Below, in pieces: positions 16,036 through 24,422 of a stretch of DNA of 64,000 bases. The stretch lies in assembly GCF_017874375.1 (NCBI RefSeq), contig NZ_JAGGLK010000002.1, forward strand, positions 558,001 through 622,000. Reading direction: 5' to 3'. Positions within the stretch are counted from its first letter, which is position 1. Every line of letters begins with the position of its first letter. This DNA comes from Methanohalophilus levihalophilus (lineage in GTDB: Archaea > Halobacteriota > Methanosarcinia > Methanosarcinales > Methanosarcinaceae). The notes under the pieces are model-generated. The model did no database searches. It worked only from the letters and a program-made list of their open reading frames with translations, and was not told the origin of the DNA. Made by a program: the position numbers and the translations under genes.

Positions 16036-17130
16036 ATGCAAATTGGACTTAAATACGCATGCTTGCTCGTGCTTGCTGCTATGCTGCTGGCAATTCCGGC
16101 ACAAGCGGAGTTTGTAGCAGAAAATAATGCTCTTCCCGAGCATTTCAGGTTTGATGAAAATTACTATACTGTATATGGTGGTCCGGATATTAGTGCTACC
16201 ATTGTAGGAGACGATGAATATGATCGTGGTGACTCCGTAGAACTCAGCATCAATTTGATGAACAAAGGGGTGATTACCGGATTCCGCTCTGAAACAGATG
16301 GTGATGATCTTGACAGCCTTGAACACAAACTTCAGCAGGCTGAGATGACGTATGAATCCCAGAGAACAACGGCAATCGGGATAGTTGCCATACTCACCTC
16401 CCTTGATCCTGCTATTGATGTAAAATCCGGTCCTCAGGAAGCAGGAACCCTTGTCTCAGGAGATGAAACCAGTTCTCCTGTGCAGTTTAGTATTGAAATC
16501 TCCGAAAATGCTCCTGCTGGTGAATACCCGTTGCGTCTGGACTTGTATTACGGCTATCAGAAAAACATTGAAGTTTCCGGGGATAATGAAACAGATCTGG
16601 GAATTACAAATATGGACGTAGGTATGTGGTACGATGTGGGGGCACAGAATATTACATTCCCTGTATATGTTAAAGAAGCAGCTGAATTTGAGATTGTAAA
16701 TGTAAGTGGTGAGCTGGTTGCAGGCGTTGAAGGTATGCTCTATGCTACCTATGCCAATGTTGGTGAAGTTGTCGCCGAAGATGCAACCGTCAGGATAAGT
16801 GCTGCTGATCCTTTCAGTACTACTGATGATCAGGCCTATCTCGGATCTCTTGAGCCCGGGGAAAGTGCAGTTGCCATCTTCAAACTTAAGGTTGATGAAA
16901 CCGCTGTCTCAAAACCATATGCTATAAACAGTGAAGTCAAGTATGAAGATCAGGATGGGCATAGCAGGATCTCTGACAGTGTCAAGATTCGAACTGAAGT
17001 TGTCGAACCGGAAAGTTCAGGCTTCCCCTCCACAGCCACTATTGCTGCAATTGGCCTTATAGCCGCTCTTGCAGTAGTGTCATACTTTGCATACAGACGA
17101 TTTGGTTCAGGAAAAAAAGGTGAAGAGTAA
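16036..17130 (+). CDS. COG1361 S-layer-like exported protein B (cassette 2)
   Basis: 364 residues, begins five bases after protein A with a GAGGAG ribosome site. Signal peptide about 1-25 ('LLVLAAMLLAIPAQAEF'), then the B-type opening 'FDENYYTVYGGPDISATIVG', an extracellular body, and a C-terminal span 'TIAAIGLIAALAVVSYFAY' with a basic end. Very similar to 7275-8381 over its whole length (for example 'SETDGDDLDSLEHKLQQAE' and 'ISAADPFSTTDDQAYLGSL'). Last gene of the cassette; a hairpin follows at the stop codon. Confidence 0.8.
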   Translation: MQIGLKYACLLVLAAMLLAIPAQAEFVAENNALPEHFRFDENYYTVYGGPDISATIVGDDEYDRGDSVELSINLMNKGVITGFRSETDGDDLDSLEHKLQQAEMTYESQRTTAIGIVAILTSLDPAIDVKSGPQEAGTLVSGDETSSPVQFSIEISENAPAGEYPLRLDLYYGYQKNIEVSGDNETDLGITNMDVGMWYDVGAQNITFPVYVKEAAEFEIVNVSGELVAGVEGMLYATYANVGEVVAEDATVRISAADPFSTTDDQAYLGSLEPGESAVAIFKLKVDETAVSKPYAINSEVKYEDQDGHSRISDSVKIRTEVVEPESSGFPSTATIAAIGLIAALAVVSYFAYRRFGSGKKGEE

Positions 17131-17158
17131 CACTCTTCCCAACTCCTCTTTTTTACTT
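17122..17158 (+). terminator. Terminator of RND cassette 2
   Basis: GAAGAGT (17122-17128) and ACTCTTC (17132-17138) form a 7-bp stem over the stop codon, followed by a pyrimidine-rich tail with T runs to 17158. The 3-base loop is tight, so confidence is moderate. Confidence 0.45.
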
Positions 17159-17223
17159 TTTCTAATTCGGGTTTTAACAGGAAGGTATTTACGTTATTAA
17201 TAATATCCAGTGATGCATTAGAG

Positions 17224-17230
17224 TTATATA
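17224..17230 (+). promoter_or_regulatory. TATA box before aIF2-gamma
   Basis: TTATATA at 17224-17230, about 48 bases before the TTG start. Expected transcription start near 17250, leaving room for the GGGAGG ribosome site at about 17257. Confidence 0.45.
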
Positions 17231-17271
17231 TCCCATTTTTATCTAGCCCGCTGAAGGGAGGAAATCGAAAA

Positions 17272-18501
17272 TTGAGTCAACCTTGTGTTAATATCGGCAT
17301 GGTAGGTCATGTCGACCACGGAAAAACCACTCTGGTAAGTGCATTGTCCGGCGTCTGGACAGATAAGCACAGTGAAGAGTTGAAACGAGGTATATCCATC
17401 CGCCTCGGATATGCAGATACTACTTTCAGGAAATGTCCATCTTGCGCTGAACCCCAGTGTTATACCGTAGCAAAGAAGTGTGATGAATGTGGTACAAAAA
17501 CAGAAGAAGTAAGGACTATTTCATTTGTAGATGCTCCCGGCCACGAGACTTTGATGGCTACGATGCTTTCAGGAGCGGCTATTATGGATGGAGCAATTCT
17601 CGTCATTGCTGCAAATGAGGATTGTCCGCAACCTCAGACCAAGGAACACTTGATGGCTCTGGATATCATCGGAATTGAGAATCTTATTATTGTGCAGAAC
17701 AAGATCGATCTTGTTTCAAAGGAAAAGATCATTGAGAATTATCACCAAATCAAGGAGTTTGTTAAAGGAACGGTCGCTGAAAACGCTCCTATAATTCCGG
17801 TTTCTGCCCAGCAGAATATCAATATAGATGTCCTGATAAAAGCAATGGAAGAGTACATCCCGGCTCCTTCACACAAGCTTGACAAAGACGCAAAATTGCT
17901 CATTGCCAGATCTTTTGACATAAACAAGCCCGGAACTTCCATTAAGAAAATTGCCGGTGGTGTACTTGGCGGAACACTTACAGAAGGTATCCTGCGTGAG
18001 GGTGACGAACTGGAAATCCGACCAGGTATGAAAGTGGAAAGTGAGAATGCTGTTCGCTGGGATCCTATTTATACAAAAATAGAACGTATTGTCGCAGGAG
18101 ATGAAACAGTGGAGGAAGCAACTCCCGGTGGTCTTCTTGCAGTAGGTACCAGTCTCGATCCAAACCTTACAAAGAGCGATTCATTAACCGGACAGGTTGC
18201 AGGTGCTCCGGGCACATTGCCACCGACTTTTGATATATTCACTCTTCAGCTTCACCTGCTTGAGCGTGTTGTTGGTATTTCCGATGATGATGAAGAAATC
18301 GTGAAAATCAAGACAAGTGAACCTCTTATGCTCAATGTGGGCACTGCAACGACCGTGGGAGTTGTAACAAGTGCAAGAGGGGAAGTTGCGGAGATTAAAC
18401 TGAAACGTCCGGTATGTGCTGAAATTGGTTCTACTGTTGCAATTAGCCGCCGTGTTGGCTCTCGCTGGAGACTAATAGGCGTCGGAGTAATTGAGAATTG
18501 A
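17272..18501 (+). CDS. eif2g: Translation initiation factor aIF2 subunit gamma
   Basis: 409 residues, TTG start with GGGAGGAAA ribosome site. GTPase motifs are G1 '[12 protein letters not shown]', G3 'DAPGHE' and G4 'NKID'. The knuckle typical of a/eIF2-gamma is present as '[10 protein letters not shown]' and 'CDECG' (zinc-binding cysteines, about residues 63-80), followed by two beta-barrel domains. It carries initiator Met-tRNA to the small ribosomal subunit as part of the aIF2 heterotrimer. The stop overlaps the start of the PIN gene, an arrangement common in Euryarchaeota. Confidence 0.95.
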   Translation: MSQPCVNIGMVGHVDHGKTTLVSALSGVWTDKHSEELKRGISIRLGYADTTFRKCPSCAEPQCYTVAKKCDECGTKTEEVRTISFVDAPGHETLMATMLSGAAIMDGAILVIAANEDCPQPQTKEHLMALDIIGIENLIIVQNKIDLVSKEKIIENYHQIKEFVKGTVAENAPIIPVSAQQNINIDVLIKAMEEYIPAPSHKLDKDAKLLIARSFDINKPGTSIKKIAGGVLGGTLTEGILREGDELEIRPGMKVESENAVRWDPIYTKIERIVAGDETVEEATPGGLLAVGTSLDPNLTKSDSLTGQVAGAPGTLPPTFDIFTLQLHLLERVVGISDDDEEIVKIKTSEPLMLNVGTATTVGVVTSARGEVAEIKLKRPVCAEIGSTVAISRRVGSRWRLIGVGVIEN

Positions 18502-18866
18502 AAGTAATCATTGACACCAATGGATTGATGATCCCGGTGCAATTCGGGGTCGATATTTTCACGGAGCTCCAGCGAATGGGTTACAATGAATTCATTGTAC
18601 CTTCGGCAGTTGTTGATGAGCTCAAAGTGTTAATCAAGCGCTATCGCGGAGAGCAAAAAGCTGCATCTAAAGTTGCTCTTTCTCTTTGCCAGCGTTGTGA
18701 CATAATGGAAAAGTCGGGTATTGCCGACGATGTTATTGTGGATATGGCATCTGAATTGGAATTGCCGGTTCTTACAAATGACATTGGTTTACAAAAGAGA
18801 TTGGAAGAGCACAAAATACCGATTATTCGGTTGCGGCAGAAAAACAGGCTTGAACAATCCTGGTAG
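18498..18866 (+). CDS. PIN-domain nuclease-like protein
   Basis: 122 residues, TTG start overlapping the aIF2-gamma stop. PIN acidic residues are visible: Asp6 in 'VIIDTNGLM', Glu in '[10 protein letters not shown]', Asp residues in '[11 protein letters not shown]' and Asp in '[12 protein letters not shown]'. Stand-alone PIN proteins next to aIF2-gamma are widespread in Euryarchaeota and may act in rRNA or mRNA processing. No antitoxin gene is adjacent, so a VapC toxin role is unlikely. It ends with TAG (18864-18866), the only gene in the window that appears to use amber as its stop. Readthrough would add 16 residues before a TGA. Confidence 0.8.
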   Translation: MKVIIDTNGLMIPVQFGVDIFTELQRMGYNEFIVPSAVVDELKVLIKRYRGEQKAASKVALSLCQRCDIMEKSGIADDVIVDMASELELPVLTNDIGLQKRLEEHKIPIIRLRQKNRLEQSW

Positions 18867-18883
18867 ACGTGCAATACCAAAAT

Positions 18884-18893
18884 GATATATAAG
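18884..18893 (+). promoter_or_regulatory. TATA box before rpoE1
   Basis: GATATATAAG at 18884-18893, some 46 bases before the rpoE1 ATG, in the 72-base gap after the PIN gene. The GGAGATG ribosome site lies between the predicted start of transcription and the ATG. Confidence 0.45.
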
Positions 18894-18938
18894 AGAGCGT
18901 TATCTGTGGTAGTCTGAGATCATTGTGGAGATGTAGTC

Positions 18939-19505
18939 ATGTATAAAAGGATGAAACTTGTTGATACTGTCCGTGTTGCTCCTAATCTTCTGGGAGATGA
19001 TGTCAGGGTTAGCGTAAAAGATGCCCTGAAAGCTAAACTGGAGGGCAGGGTAGACAAGAATATCGGCTCAGTTGTGGCAGTCACTGATATTGATGAAGTA
19101 GGTGAAGGGCACATCCTTGTAGGTGACGGGGCTGTTTATTACGACGTCACTTTTGAAGCAATTGTTTTTGTTCCGGTGCTTCAGGAAGTTATCGAAGGCG
19201 AAGTTGTGGAAACCGTCGAGTTCGGTGCCTTTGTGAGTATTGGTTCCATGGATGGGCTATTGCATGTAAGCCAGATTACTGATGATTTCATGTCATATGA
19301 TGGGAAAAACGGCAGGCTTCTCAGCAAAACCGGTGGAAGGTCACTTGCAGAGGGTGATCGTGTAAGAAGCCGTATTGTTGCTGTAAGTATTAACGAACGC
19401 GAGCCTCGCGATACCAAGATAGGTTTAACAATGAGGCAGCATGCACTCGGTAAGATGGAATGGCTCGAGGAAGAGCGCCGTCCAAAATCCGAGCAGGCAG
19501 AATAA
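18939..19505 (+). CDS. rpoE1: RNA polymerase subunit Rpo7 (E')
   Basis: 188 residues. The N-terminal RNP-like part begins 'MYKRMKLVDTVRVAPNLLG', the usual Rpo7 opening. The C-terminal half is an S1/OB RNA-binding domain ('VVETVEFGAFVSIGSMDGLL', 'HVSQITDDF', 'LAEGDRVRSRIVAVS'). Rpo7 pairs with Rpo4 to form the polymerase stalk that binds emerging RNA and helps promoter opening. It is followed at once by spt4, the normal euryarchaeal order. Confidence 0.95.
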   Translation: MYKRMKLVDTVRVAPNLLGDDVRVSVKDALKAKLEGRVDKNIGSVVAVTDIDEVGEGHILVGDGAVYYDVTFEAIVFVPVLQEVIEGEVVETVEFGAFVSIGSMDGLLHVSQITDDFMSYDGKNGRLLSKTGGRSLAEGDRVRSRIVAVSINEREPRDTKIGLTMRQHALGKMEWLEEERRPKSEQAE

Positions 19506-19524
19506 ATTCAGGAGTGAATAAACA

Positions 19525-19710
19525 ATGGCAGATCAGGTTTGCAGGGAATGCCATCGCATTGTTTCAGGACAGACATGTCCCCTATGTGGTACCAGTAACC
19601 TCAGTTCAGACTGGAGCGGGCTTGTCATTATCGTAGATCCGGAAAAGTCTGAAATTGGTAAAAAAATTGGTGTGGACGTTGCTGACAAGTATGCATTAAA
19701 GGTGCGATAA
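19525..19710 (+). CDS. spt4: Transcription elongation factor Spt4 (RpoE'')
   Basis: 61 residues, the usual length. A four-cysteine zinc ribbon is visible: 'CRECHRIV' and 'CPLCG', followed by 'SSDWSGLVIIVDPEKSEIG'. With Spt5 it forms the processivity clamp bound to RNA polymerase. It begins 19 bases after rpoE1 and ends two bases before the dephospho-CoA kinase gene, so all are likely one operon. Confidence 0.95.
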   Translation: MADQVCRECHRIVSGQTCPLCGTSNLSSDWSGLVIIVDPEKSEIGKKIGVDVADKYALKVR

Positions 19711-19712
19711 AC

Positions 19713-20291
19713 TTGTCCTGTTTAACTCTCCCGGAATCACTTCGTCCAATTATGCGGAAGCAGTTTGGAACTCTTTATGAAGGACCCGGGGAAGTAGCAG
19801 TTAATAGCATTTTGAAAGATCTTGGAAATCCCACAAAACTTATATCTGTGGGTGATGTTACTACATTCCACTTGCTCAAATCTGGTATTGTACCGGATAT
19901 CCTGATAGTTGATGACAGGACACACCGCGGACCTGCATCTGAAAAGGTAATTAAAGGTACAAAACATGACGGTTTCAAGGAACTTGAAGTCAATAATCCG
20001 TCAGGTACCATCACCGAAGACTTGCTGGATGCCCTTGCCGACGCCGTATCGTCGGACCAGCGTTTTCGTATATTCGTGAAGGGTGAAGAGGATCTTGCAG
20101 CATTGCCAGCAGTAATCATGGCGCCGGATGGTTCCGTTGTTTTATACGGACAACCAGATAAAGGTATGATGCTGGTGAGAATCACATCCTCTAAAAAACT
20201 CGAAATGAAAGAGTTAATGGATCAAATCATCAACGAACAAGAAGATAATCAACAATTGGATTCTATTCGGAGGAAACTTTATGGATATTAA
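19713..20291 (+). CDS. GTP-dependent dephospho-CoA kinase (DUF359)
   Basis: 192 residues, TTG start. This is the archaeal DUF359 family, unrelated to bacterial CoaE, shown in Thermococcus to phosphorylate dephospho-CoA with GTP. Family hallmarks visible: 'GDVTTFHLLKSGIVPDILIV', 'DDRTHRG' and a late 'VKGEEDLAALPAV' and 'VLYGQPDKGMMLVRI' block. It catalyses the last step of CoA synthesis. Its neighbours are transcription and ribosomal genes, as in other Euryarchaeota. The 3' end overlaps rps24e by 11 bases. Confidence 0.9.
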   Translation: MSCLTLPESLRPIMRKQFGTLYEGPGEVAVNSILKDLGNPTKLISVGDVTTFHLLKSGIVPDILIVDDRTHRGPASEKVIKGTKHDGFKELEVNNPSGTITEDLLDALADAVSSDQRFRIFVKGEEDLAALPAVIMAPDGSVVLYGQPDKGMMLVRITSSKKLEMKELMDQIINEQEDNQQLDSIRRKLYGY

Positions 20292-20637
20292 TATCACTGA
20301 AGACAAGAATAATTCACTTTTCAACAGGCGTGAGGTGAACTTTAACGTAACTTTTGAAGGTCCTACACCTTCCAGAAAAGACGTCAAACTCAAAATGGCT
20401 GCAATGTTAAACTGTTCTCCACAGCTTGTTATTGTGCAGAGCCTTGACAACCTGTTCGGTAAAGAAGAAGTTATCGGCTATGCTAAGATTTATGAATCCG
20501 AAGATCGCATGAAAGAGATCGAAAAGGAATATGTCCTAAAAAGGAATGAACTTCCGGAAGAAGAGCCTGAAGAAGAAACTCCTGAGGAAGAAGAAGACGC
20601 TGCCGAAGAGGCTGCTGAGGAAGCAAGCGAAGAATAA
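20281..20637 (+). CDS. rps24e: Small ribosomal subunit protein eS24 (S24e)
   Basis: 118 residues. Core motif: '[20 protein letters not shown]' followed by '[20 protein letters not shown]'. After about residue 88 the protein carries a long Glu/Ala-rich acidic tail ('[20 protein letters not shown]'), longer than in most archaeal S24e, consistent with adaptation to high intracellular salt. Overlaps the dephospho-CoA kinase gene and is followed closely by rps27ae. Confidence 0.93.
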   Translation: MDINITEDKNNSLFNRREVNFNVTFEGPTPSRKDVKLKMAAMLNCSPQLVIVQSLDNLFGKEEVIGYAKIYESEDRMKEIEKEYVLKRNELPEEEPEEETPEEEEDAAEEAAEEASEE

Positions 20638-20648
20638 GGTGTTTTAAA

Positions 20649-20798
20649 ATGGCTGTAAAAGACTATTATAAGGTAAGCGGAGACAGCATTGAAAGAGTCA
20701 ACCAGTTCTGCCCACGCTGTGGAGAAGGTGTTTTCCTGGCAGATCACAAGGACAGGCTTTCATGTGGGAAATGCGGTTACACCGAATTTAAGAAATAA
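20649..20798 (+). CDS. rps27ae: Small ribosomal subunit protein eS31 (S27ae)
   Basis: 49 residues, a short but typical archaeal S27ae without a ubiquitin fusion. It reads '[20 protein letters not shown]' then a zinc ribbon with four cysteines, '[20 protein letters not shown]' and 'KCGYTEFKK', ending at TAA 20796-20798. ATG 20649 follows an AAGGTG ribosome site right after the rps24e stop. It completes the conserved block rpoE1, spt4, dephospho-CoA kinase, S24e, S27ae. Confidence 0.95.
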   Translation: MAVKDYYKVSGDSIERVNQFCPRCGEGVFLADHKDRLSCGKCGYTEFKK

Positions 20799-20819
20799 TT
20801 TTCCCAATCTTTTTTCTTT

Positions 20820-21203
20820 TTATTTTTCATTTTTATGTGTGTCCAGTGCGAGCTCTATAGTGGCGCGTAAATCACTTTCCTCAAATGGTTTTGTGATATA
20901 TCCATATGGACAGGTTTCCTTTGCTCTCTGTATTATTTTGTCATCGGAATAAGCTGTGAGATAAACCACCGGGATTTTCATCCTGTCGGAAATTGTTTGA
21001 GCAGCAGTAATGCCGTCAATGTCTCCCTTTAACATAATATCCATCAGTATCAGATCAGGGAACGTGATCTCGGCTTTCTTGATGGCCTCTTCTCCGGATG
21101 ATGCAATACTGGGAACAATGTATCCCATATTCTTGAGCATGCGTTTAATACCCAATGCCACAATTTTCTCATCTTCAACTACTAGGATTTTCTCTCCTGT
21201 CAT
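20820..21203 (-). CDS. Response regulator, receiver domain only
   Basis: 127 residues from ATG 21203, which has GGGTGA eight bases upstream; GTG 21215 would add four residues. A complete receiver domain is visible: 'KILVVEDEKIVALGI' (acidic pocket), the phosphorylation site Asp in 'FPDLILMDIMLKGDIDGI', Thr in 'VVYLTAYSDD', and Lys in 'GYITKPFEESDLRATIELAL'. No output domain follows, so it probably acts by protein contact. It lies five bases downstream of the Cache histidine kinase gene on the same strand, so they form a likely pair. Confidence 0.88.
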   Translation of the reverse strand: MTGEKILVVEDEKIVALGIKRMLKNMGYIVPSIASSGEEAIKKAEITFPDLILMDIMLKGDIDGITAAQTISDRMKIPVVYLTAYSDDKIIQRAKETCPYGYITKPFEESDLRATIELALDTHKNEK

Positions 21204-21220
21204 GATTTGATTCACCCGGT

Positions 21221-23380
21221 TTATTTGTCTTCTGTGAAAGTTATTGTAAACTTTGTTCCGCTAGTCGTATCAAGATCTATCTTTCCATCAATTTGTTCTA
21301 CAAGCGTGTAAACCAGCTGAAGTCCCAGTGAATCCGTATTTTCCACATCCAGATTCTCAGGCAATCCGATACCATTGTCTGATACTATCAGCTTGTATTC
21401 AGAGTTGAATTTCTTTAGTTCAATTGTAATTTGTCCTTTGTCCTCGAATGCATATTTCAGGGCATTTGAAACAAGTTCATTAATTATTATTCCAAGAGGT
21501 ACTGCAGTATCAACGCCCAGGAATACATCTTCAACTTCAAGTTCTATATTTACATCACTTTTTCTGAGAACATATGATTGGGATAAATAGTTAATAAGAT
21601 TCTTGCTGTAGTCTGCGAAATCTATACTTTCCATATCTTCAGACTGGTACAGTTTCTCATGGACAAGTGCCATTGTTCGTACCCTGTCCCGGCTGTTTTT
21701 GAATGCATCCAGCACATCCATGTCCTTGAATTTTTCGGATTCAAGGAACAGAAGTGTGGAAATCACCTGTAGATTGTTCTTGATACGATGATGGATTTCC
21801 TTTTTGCGGATGTCTTCAATTTTGAGAAGGGCTTCTTCCGCACGCTTACGTTCATCAATATTCACAATGATGCCCTGTAAATCTTTGACATTGCCTTCGG
21901 CATATCTTCCGATGAATGTTCTTTCGTCTACCCACCTGATCTCCCCACTCTTAGTAATTATCCTGTATTCGCATGTGAATTCGGTTTCACCATTTTTGAT
22001 TGCTTCGGCAAGATTGGATTCAACAATTTCAAGGTCTTCCGGTACGACCATATCTCCATAGGTAATAGTCCCATCTTCAAAATCATTCTGGGAATAGCCA
22101 AATTGTGAAATATTTTTCGAGACAAATTCTACAGGCCAGTTTTTTTCAGCTCTCCATTTGAAAACGATGACAGGACTACTGTTGACAACATTTTCCATTT
22201 CTTCCCGAAGCTGCTTTGCATTTTCAAGAGCTTCCAGAATATCATTAAGACCTTCCGGTATTTTCTTAAAATCCACATCAACTTCAGTATCTGCACGAAT
22301 GTCAAGTTTTCCTCCGACGGCTTCATCGGAGATGTATTTGAAATCCCTGACGATTTCATTAATCGGCCGGCTTATTGAACGGGCTATCAGGGCTGCAACA
22401 GCACCCATGAAAAGAGTGGATATTGAACTGATAATCATTAGCCTGTGACGAAGATCGGTTACTCCTGCAAGCATTTCTTCTTCTGGAACCACAAGTATGA
22501 ACGAATAATTGGATGTTTTGACAGGTTCGTAGAACATTACACTTTTTTTGTTGGTAATCGGATCTATAGTCCTTATGTATCCACTATTACCTTTGCGGAT
22601 TTCTTCCGCCATCAGATCAATTTCGGGTACATTGAAGTCATAGAGAGTCTTTGAGCCTACCCATTCCTTGTTTGTGGGATGGGAAATTAGGATACCCGTG
22701 TTTCCCGTCATGAAGGCATAACCGGTTTCAAATGTTTTCACCTGATTAACGATTTCATCAATATAATTGAGGCCAACGTCCACACCGCCGATTCCTATGA
22801 ATTCATCATTCTTTATTATTGGCGACGCAAAACTTACGATAAAAACACCTTCATAGTAATATGGCTCTGTAAGAACCGTATTTTTGGTGTTTTTTGGCAC
22901 CTGGTAATAATCAAGGGTGTCATAATTAAGCAAGGGATCAAGTGTGGTGTTTGAACCCCGGAGGCGGTTCCAGTAAGGGATAAACCGTCCTGTATCATCG
23001 TGCCCGTATGTATTTGCATAGAGATGATCGTTTTCGTCAAATGCATCTGGTTCATAACAGACATACGTACCTATCAGATTGGGATTATCTTCTAAGAGCT
23101 GGTAAAGCATGTTGTTAACTTCATCACGATCATTCGATTCGTACTCGCTTAAGGTTGATGCAATGGTCTGGCCGATTGCCTGGTTGGATCGCATATCAAT
23201 GTCAAATTGATTGGCGTAGCTTCGTGCTTTCTCAATAGATTGTTCATATGCCAGCTGCTCTTCCTGCGTTGTTACTGTAGATATGATAATAGCAGTGGAT
23301 GAAATAAGTACAAGTGCCACTCCTACAAGTATAAAAAGCATGAGTTTGGACTTAAGTGAAACGTGTTTCCATTCCATCAT
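21221..23380 (-). CDS. dCache-HAMP-PAS sensor histidine kinase (HisKA_2 type)
   Basis: 719 residues. Membrane span about 12-34; an extracellular double-Cache sensor domain about 35-305 ('YYYEGVFIVSFASPIIKNDE', 'FIGIGGVDVGLNYIDEIVNQ'); second span about 313-335; HAMP about 336-390; PAS about 395-515; a HisKA_2 domain with the H-H-R-I-K-N-N-L-Q motif (His530/531); and an HATPase domain to the end ('NELVSNALKYAF', 'DNGIGLPENLD', 'SLGLQLVYTL'). Cache domains typically bind amines, amino acids or carboxylates outside the cell. Being next to the Msr regulator and dimethylamine genes, a methylamine-related ligand is plausible but unproven. Confidence 0.88.
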   Translation of the reverse strand: MMEWKHVSLKSKLMLFILVGVALVLISSTAIIISTVTTQEEQLAYEQSIEKARSYANQFDIDMRSNQAIGQTIASTLSEYESNDRDEVNNMLYQLLEDNPNLIGTYVCYEPDAFDENDHLYANTYGHDDTGRFIPYWNRLRGSNTTLDPLLNYDTLDYYQVPKNTKNTVLTEPYYYEGVFIVSFASPIIKNDEFIGIGGVDVGLNYIDEIVNQVKTFETGYAFMTGNTGILISHPTNKEWVGSKTLYDFNVPEIDLMAEEIRKGNSGYIRTIDPITNKKSVMFYEPVKTSNYSFILVVPEEEMLAGVTDLRHRLMIISSISTLFMGAVAALIARSISRPINEIVRDFKYISDEAVGGKLDIRADTEVDVDFKKIPEGLNDILEALENAKQLREEMENVVNSSPVIVFKWRAEKNWPVEFVSKNISQFGYSQNDFEDGTITYGDMVVPEDLEIVESNLAEAIKNGETEFTCEYRIITKSGEIRWVDERTFIGRYAEGNVKDLQGIIVNIDERKRAEEALLKIEDIRKKEIHHRIKNNLQVISTLLFLESEKFKDMDVLDAFKNSRDRVRTMALVHEKLYQSEDMESIDFADYSKNLINYLSQSYVLRKSDVNIELEVEDVFLGVDTAVPLGIIINELVSNALKYAFEDKGQITIELKKFNSEYKLIVSDNGIGLPENLDVENTDSLGLQLVYTLVEQIDGKIDLDTTSGTKFTITFTEDK

Positions 23381-23400
23381 GTTCCTCTGATCCGATCTCT

Positions 23401-24186
23401 TTACAACTTATTTATTTGTTCAGCCTTTTCTTTGTAGCTGTCAAAAAAACGCTCTCCCCACTTAATGGCACTGTCATCAAAACTCATTATTTTCTTGTGA
23501 TCGTATATTCCATTTTTGTTGAATAAACAGATGTATACGAACATATCTGTCACTGCAATGGTTGTGGCGATGTCATTTTTTAGAATGTAAAGTTTAGTGT
23601 TTTTTGAGTTTGCCATGGTATTTATTTCTTCATAGCATTCCTCTATCATCCGTTCATAGACCATTTCCGTGAAAATAAGATCCAGCTCAATACCTTTCTG
23701 TGAAATCTCGGAATATAATTTTGGATACAGGGGATGGAAATAGGATAGCATCGTCCTGACTTTGGCTGCTTTTCCCAAGTTCTCGGTGAATTCTTCGGGT
23801 AGGTCAAACAAATGATTGATATCTGGCTCAATTACCATACAATCGCCGAGTTCTCCCAGTTTTTGTGTAAGTCTGGATGGTATCGGGGAGAGATCTCTTG
23901 TGGCCCAGTATTCCGGATTTTCTTCAATTACTTCAAGGGTACTCAGAAGTGGGTTCATGTTATCGACTATGATTTTGCCAACTTCTGAAAGTGAAAATAC
24001 TCTGTCTTCTTCCAGTACAAGATCATTATCCATTAATATCTTGATTTGTGGCATCATTGCCTTGGAAGTAACATTAAGGGATTTTTTGATCTGATCCATG
24101 TCGCGTGGACCTTCCATCAACAGTAACAACAGGCGTTTCCTTTTTTCAGAAAGCCATATTGTATCACTCAGGGATGACCTCATCAA
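23401..24186 (-). CDS. Msr-type winged-helix regulator (DUF1724)
   Basis: 261 residues. The N-terminal ArsR-like winged helix ('SEKRKRLLLLLMEGPRDMDQ', 'IKKSLNVTSKAMMPQIKILM') is followed by the DUF1724 effector region. This architecture is that of the Msr proteins that control methyltransferase genes in Methanosarcina. 'DLSPIPSRLTQKLGELGDC' and 'RTMLSYFHPLYPKLYSEI' are typical family blocks. The gene is divergent from mtbC across 236 bases, so MtbC/MtbB control is the natural guess. An inverted repeat (24275-24292) lies between the two genes. Same-strand order Msr, kinase, response regulator suggests one signalling unit. Confidence 0.85.
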   Translation of the reverse strand: MMRSSLSDTIWLSEKRKRLLLLLMEGPRDMDQIKKSLNVTSKAMMPQIKILMDNDLVLEEDRVFSLSEVGKIIVDNMNPLLSTLEVIEENPEYWATRDLSPIPSRLTQKLGELGDCMVIEPDINHLFDLPEEFTENLGKAAKVRTMLSYFHPLYPKLYSEISQKGIELDLIFTEMVYERMIEECYEEINTMANSKNTKLYILKNDIATTIAVTDMFVYICLFNKNGIYDHKKIMSFDDSAIKWGERFFDSYKEKAEQINKL

Positions 24187-24274
24187 ATCACGGTTCCTAT
24201 AAGTCTGAGAGCTTTGTTTATTTTCCTTTCCCTCTGTAAATTCAATTTTTTAATCAAACAATAATAACCAATCC

Positions 24275-24292
24275 CTTTGGAATTTACCAAAG
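24275..24292. promoter_or_regulatory. Candidate activator site upstream of mtbC
   Basis: Perfect inverted repeat CTTTGG (24275-24280) and CCAAAG (24287-24292) with 6-base spacer AATTTA. Its centre is about 60 bases upstream of the mtbC TATA box, a position suited to an activator such as the adjacent Msr protein. Confidence 0.4.
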
Positions 24293-24338
24293 CAATTAGT
24301 CATTTCCCACGTCCTTAGTATATGCAATACGATTTGTG

Positions 24339-24347
24339 CTATATATG
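24339..24347 (+). promoter_or_regulatory. TATA box of the mtbC-mtbB operon
   Basis: CTATATATG at 24339-24347. Predicted start of transcription near 24370, which places a hairpin at the very 5' end of the message. Confidence 0.55.
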
Positions 24348-24370
24348 AATTACCACCTCTCGTTTTTAGT

Positions 24371-24408
24371 GATCTTTTCGAAGATCCGCTTCCAGTCGTA
24401 AATTGGAA
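24371..24408 (+). promoter_or_regulatory. Structured 5' leader of mtbC
   Basis: A perfect stem GATCTT (24371-24376) / AAGATC (24381-24386) closed by a TTCG tetraloop. A second potential stem follows, TTCCA (24390-24394) / TGGAA (24404-24408), ending beside the GGAGG ribosome site (24410-24414). The first may protect the 5' end of the transcript; the second could tune ribosome access. Confidence 0.45.
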
Positions 24409-24422
24409 AGGAGGTTGTAACT

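Noticed and set aside
18498-18866. VapC toxin of a toxin-antitoxin pair
   Set aside because: No antitoxin gene is present; the place after aIF2-gamma is a conserved housekeeping context.
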